From Spirosoma sp. KUDC1026 (lineage in GTDB: Bacteria; Bacteroidota; Bacteroidia; Cytophagales; Spirosomataceae), in the NCBI RefSeq assembly GCF_013375035.1, contig NZ_CP056032.1:4772001-4836000 (forward strand): 64,000 nucleotides of DNA. Direction: 5' to 3'. Below the pieces are notes generated by a model. That model saw nothing but the letters and a program-made list of their open reading frames with translations. It ran no database searches and was not told the origin of the DNA. Positions 62,982 through 64,000 of this stretch are shown here, piece by piece (the first letter of the stretch is position 1; the number at the start of each line of letters is the position of its first letter). Both the position numbers and the translations under genes were made by a program.

Positions 62982-64000
62982 CTACCCCGCCACGTAATCC
63001 ACCGCCCTATCAAACTTTTCTAGTACGGTTTCCCAGGTGTAGTACTGCCGGACGTAGGCGCGGCCGTACTCGGCCATTTCGGACGAATCCTGGGTCAGCA
63101 TCTGATCAACAGCGGTTTCAAACTCCTCGTAGCTTCGGTACAGCAGTCCCGCCCGGCTGCCCACGATATGGTCGCGTAAGACGGCGCATTCGGACGTAGC
63201 GATGACGGGAATGCCAACGGCAAAACTTTCCAGCGTCACCATCGACAGGCTTTCGTAAGGCGAGGGCATGATCAGGGCTTTGGCGTATTGCAGCAGGCTC
63301 GCTTTCACCGGCTCGTCCACGAAGCCAACCGGTAGCAGGTCGGGGTGCTCCGGAATGAGCATGAACGCCTGTCCCACCAGCACCAGCTTTACCGGCGACG
63401 GATGCTCGGCTTTATACCGCGTAAAGAAGTCAAACATCGTGTCGCAGCCTTTCGCCGTGTCAATCCGTCCGATGTACAGCAGATAGTCGGCATCGGTACC
63501 CAGTATTTCACTGACAGGTTGTTCGGCCAGCGCCTTGGCCGGTTCGATGCCCACCCCCACGACATCGTTCTCGATGGCGTCATTCTTGAATAGCTGGTGC
63601 ACGAAGCTGCGTTCGGCGGGGGTCAGGAACAGGATGGCACGCGGCTTCTGAAACAGCGGCCGGAACACGGGCAGGTAAATCGGGATTTCATCGTGCGCCG
63701 TCGGGATAAAGATTGACTTACGGGGCGCTACGTTCAGCCCGGCAATGGTCGGGTAATAGAGGTACGTAATAAAAATCAGCGCGTCGTACTGCTGGTGATT
63801 GCGTTTCAGGTAGGTAATCATCTCGGGCGTGTACGGGCCCTGGTATTTCGCCCACAACCGGCTGTAGCGTCGGATGCTCTTGCCCACCAGCGCCCGTCCC
63901 CACATTTTGAGCCGGTTCAGGCCCTGCCACTGTTCGGGCTGGGACCATTTTTTGAGTTTGTGTTCCGCGCGCGATGCCTGCTTCACCAGCCGTTCGTGCT
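62982..64000 (-). CDS. GT4-family glycosyltransferase (N-terminus cut by window edge)
   Basis: The C-terminal 339 codons are present; the frame stays open to position 64000, so the N-terminal domain lies outside. Motifs: VGVGIEPAKALAE, YLLYIGRIDTAKGCDTMFDF, VGFVDEPVKASLLQYA, PSPYESLSMVTLESFAVG (EX7E-like) and GIPVIATSECAVLRDH. A GTG at 63986 is inside the gene and not a true start. It belongs to the glycan cluster of this end and is on the opposite strand to the flippase gene, converging on the TPR-DUF2971 gene with 12 bases between stops. Confidence 0.9.
   Translation of the reverse strand, partial: HERLVKQASRAEHKLKKWSQPEQWQGLNRLKMWGRALVGKSIRRYSRLWAKYQGPYTPEMITYLKRNHQQYDALIFITYLYYPTIAGLNVAPRKSIFIPTAHDEIPIYLPVFRPLFQKPRAILFLTPAERSFVHQLFKNDAIENDVVGVGIEPAKALAEQPVSEILGTDADYLLYIGRIDTAKGCDTMFDFFTRYKAEHPSPVKLVLVGQAFMLIPEHPDLLPVGFVDEPVKASLLQYAKALIMPSPYESLSMVTLESFAVGIPVIATSECAVLRDHIVGSRAGLLYRSYEEFETAVDQMLTQDSSEMAEYGRAYVRQYYTWETVLEKFDRAVDYVAG

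Overview
The window reads as ordinary chromosome of a Bacteroidota bacterium of the Cytophagales, most like a Spirosoma or close relative. The evidence is a SusC/SusD pair under an ECF-sigma/FecR switch, a TamL-type assembly lipoprotein, a split transketolase, Bacteroidota-style AAA+ sigma-54 activator next to lptE, and TAnnTTTG-like -7 boxes. This is inferred from gene content only; no database was searched. Most genes are GC-richer than 50% (one counted 60-base line inside the flippase gene is 57% GC), which makes a few AT-rich accessory genes stand out.

Layout. 0-6 kb, minus strand: ECF sigma, FecR anti-sigma, STN-containing SusC receptor and the start of SusD, a nutrient-sensing outer-membrane uptake locus. 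6-15 kb: SpoU-type RNA methylase, tamL, miaB, a small-protein/nucleotidyltransferase pair, a sigma-54 activator, lptE, a repeat-containing protein and secG. 15-20.6 kb: groES-groEL with a sigma-54-like promoter and dyads in front, an ABC ATPase (lolD-like) and sucC, separated by strong hairpin terminators. 20.6-28.4 kb: M48 and M23 peptidases, FAH-family hydrolase, peroxiredoxin, and the two transketolase halves, which are split apart by an AT-rich AAA-ATPase/TOPRIM pair. 28.4-31.6 kb: an ECF sigma/membrane protein/Spy-like trio facing a LiaF-like/PspC envelope-stress pair. 31.6-42.5 kb: TrpF-like barrel, mnmA, HAD phosphatase, agmatine deiminase, two multidomain parvulin chaperones, MoxR ATPase. 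42.5-48.4 kb: ABC ATPase, a frameshifted aldehyde dehydrogenase, SDR, Na+/H+ antiporter. 48.7-56.1 kb: M81 peptidase, DUF2235 hydrolase, glycerate kinase plus GntP permease, SIS isomerase and ROK kinase. 56.2-64 kb: polysaccharide/lipid export genes (two divergent paralogous GT4 glycosyltransferases, one frameshifted; an MsbA-like flippase; a third GT4 cut by the window edge), interrupted by an AT-rich TPR-DUF2971 gene.

The best candidate for an undescribed system is the two-gene ATPase/TOPRIM module at 25.88-27.37 kb, which looks like a split OLD/PARIS-type defence pair lodged inside a housekeeping operon. Further candidates are the TPR-DUF2971 protein with a 201-bp internal DNA repeat, a toxin-antitoxin-like nucleotidyltransferase pair, a lipoprotein parvulin with an embedded OmpA-like domain, and a sigma-54-type promoter for groESL. 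Two genes carry single-base frameshifts in G/C homopolymers, which may be real slippage or sequence error. No tRNA, rRNA, CRISPR array, insertion sequence or prophage was recognised.
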